Assembly: GCF_900129555.1 (NCBI RefSeq)
Contig: NZ_FQWC01000003.1
Location: 558,001 to 622,000 of the forward strand
Origin: Flavobacterium defluvii
Lineage (GTDB): Bacteria; Bacteroidota; Bacteroidia; Flavobacteriales; Flavobacteriaceae
Reading direction: 5' to 3'
Length of the DNA: 64,000 bases
Shown: in pieces, positions 63,023 to 64,000 of the stretch
Layout of the letters: every line of letters begins with the position of its first letter
Position numbering within the stretch: the stretch's first letter is position 1
The notes under the pieces: generated by a model
Database searches by the model: none
The model's input: only the letters and a program-made list of their open reading frames with translations
Told to the model about the DNA's origin: nothing
Position numbers and translations under genes: made by a program

Positions 63023-63220
63023 ACCATATAAGTGATATAAGTTCATTTAAATAAAAGCTTAACGTATAGTTTATAAAACATAGCCTCTGGTTTTAACCAG
63101 AGGTTTTTTTTATGTGTATCTAAAAGCAAACCCTACATATTTTCAAAACCTGTCGGGTTTAATATATAGAATCTGCATTTAAAAATTGCTGTTAATATGA
63201 ACTTATATCACTTATATGGT
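63023..63220. repeat. 198-bp element with 24-bp inverted ends
   Basis: 63023-63046 (ACCATATAAGTGATATAAGT...) is inverted at 63197-63220. The ends are the same as in the 166-bp element at 18163-18328, but the interior is unrelated. It holds the hairpin CCTCTGGTT/AACCAGAGG with eight T's (63084-63111) and a degenerate cccgacag-type hairpin (63128-63160). There is no coding potential. It lies in the 377-base gap between aroA and queA. Confidence 0.8.
63084..63111 (+). terminator. Terminator after aroA
   Basis: CCTCTGGTT-tt-AACCAGAGG followed by eight T's, a perfect 9-base stem, 72 bases after the aroA stop codon. It lies inside the 198-bp repeat element. Confidence 0.8.
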
Positions 63221-63294
63221 TCAAAAAAAAACATTTTTAATGGTTCTCAAAACCTCACAAAATCAAGGACTTTTGAAAATAAAAGCCAAAACAC

Positions 63295-63326
63295 TTGACA
63301 ACGCCTATCTCACAATCGTATATTTG
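63295..63326 (+). promoter_or_regulatory. Promoter of queA
   Basis: TTG (63295-63297), 21 bases, TATATTTG (63319-63326), an exact -7 match, 64 bases before the queA ATG. No preQ1-riboswitch-like structure was recognised in the leader. Confidence 0.6.
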
Positions 63327-63389
63327 CAGGCGATTTAAAATTTTAGATAAAAAAGTCTAAGATTTATTTTTTAAAATCTAACTTCAAAT

Positions 63390-64000
63390 ATGAAATTATC
63401 ACACTTCAATTTCAACTTACCGAAAGAACTTTTGGCTGAATTTCCAGCAGAAAACAGAGACGAATCTCGTTTAATGGTAATTGACCGTAAAAAAAACACA
63501 ATTGAACATAAAATGTTTAAAGACGTGATCAACTATTTTGATGACGGAGACGTTTTAATTTTAAATAATACAAAAGTTTTCCCTGCACGTTTGTACGGAA
63601 ACAAAGAAAAAACCGGAGCTAGAATTGAAGTTTTCTTGTTAAGAGAATTAAATTCAGAGCAGCGTTTATGGGATGTTTTAGTAGATCCTGCTAGAAAAAT
63701 CCGTATTGGTAACAAACTTTATTTTGGCGATGACGATTCGTTAGTTGCTGAGGTAATTGACAATACAACATCTCGTGGAAGAACTTTACGTTTTTTATAT
63801 GATGGTTCTTACGAAGAATTCAGAAACAAATTGACAGAACTTGGAGAAACTCCAATTCCTAAATACATCAACAGAGATGTAACTCCGGAAGATGCTGAAA
63901 GATACCAAACAATCTACGCAAAAGAAGAAGGAGCTGTAGCAGCGCCAACTGCTGGTTTACACTTTTCAAAACACCTTTTGAAAAAATTAGAAATCAAAGG
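63390..64000 (+). CDS. queA: S-adenosylmethionine:tRNA ribosyltransferase-isomerase, 5' part
   Basis: The ATG at 63390 opens a frame that runs off the right edge of the window (203 residues seen of about 350). QueA transfers and rearranges the ribose of S-adenosylmethionine onto preQ1-tRNA to give epoxyqueuosine. Diagnostic segments: [80 protein letters not shown] and [20 protein letters not shown]. All match the family. Confidence 0.95.
   Translation, partial: MKLSHFNFNLPKELLAEFPAENRDESRLMVIDRKKNTIEHKMFKDVINYFDDGDVLILNNTKVFPARLYGNKEKTGARIEVFLLRELNSEQRLWDVLVDPARKIRIGNKLYFGDDDSLVAEVIDNTTSRGRTLRFLYDGSYEEFRNKLTELGETPIPKYINRDVTPEDAERYQTIYAKEEGAVAAPTAGLHFSKHLLKKLEIK

Noticed and set aside
63013-63389. 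preQ1 riboswitch before queA
   Set aside because: No C-rich preQ1 aptamer or pseudoknot pattern was found; the region is explained by repeats and a promoter.

Overview
The window comes from a low-GC Bacteroidota genome, almost certainly a Flavobacterium. The evidence is the promoter grammar (TTTG / TAnnTTTG), one type IX secretion (T9SS) type-A sorting domain, DUF4271 beside hemD, a DUF4296 lipoprotein, DUF3857/transglutaminase proteins, and intergenic repeats such as hairpins ending in cctgtcgggttt and the palindrome tcccgatagctatcggga. Most of it is core chromosome. I saw no rRNA, tRNA, CRISPR array, prophage or transposase.

Layout. 1-3.9 kb: a lipoprotein cut by the window edge, divergent from a TPR-histidine kinase/LuxR-type regulator pair, then a membrane zinc peptidase. 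4-12.5 kb: Lrp/AsnC regulator, hemD with its DUF4271 partner, a glycosyltransferase-pyrC-DUF4296 operon, an epimerase, tyrS and a LuxE-like acyl-protein synthetase. 12.6-20.9 kb: a phosphate-type block with a minimal T9SS protein, a beta-helix-like lipoprotein, a TonB-dependent receptor, a PhoB/PhoR-like pair and an OprO/P-like porin. Three of these genes share a promoter made of three 11-bp-spaced repeats in front of a -7 element. 20.9-31 kb: envelope genes, including a 1145-residue predicted outer-membrane protein, two tandem membrane-bound AraC-type regulators and a TonB-receptor-like barrel. 31-42 kb: lysC, a GNAT enzyme, fbp, TerB-like, HupE-like, dCMP deaminase, an S41 protease, small lipoproteins, MarC and a DUF3109 protein. 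42-46.8 kb: class Ia ribonucleotide reductase (nrdB, nrdA), a small L7/L12-like protein and a ParE/RelE-type toxin-antitoxin pair. 46.9-53.4 kb: the Phe/Tyr operon (pheA, aminotransferase, tyrA, DAHP synthase/chorismate mutase), then rsgA, a four-helix-bundle cassette and dtd. 53.4-61.3 kb: four tandem DUF3857/transglutaminase paralogs, the third a pseudogene. 61.3-64 kb: MazG-like, aroA and the start of queA.

The best regulatory find is upstream of pheA: a 26-codon leader peptide with 6 Phe and 2 Tyr codons, a perfect antiterminator pairing and a competing terminator with nine T's, i.e. a complete ribosome-mediated attenuator. The next strongest are the shared phosphate-type promoters, the decaying transglutaminase array with a Cys-to-Val member, and a four-helix-bundle gene framed exactly by inverted repeats.

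All calls come from reading the sequence and recalling family hallmarks; no database search was possible.
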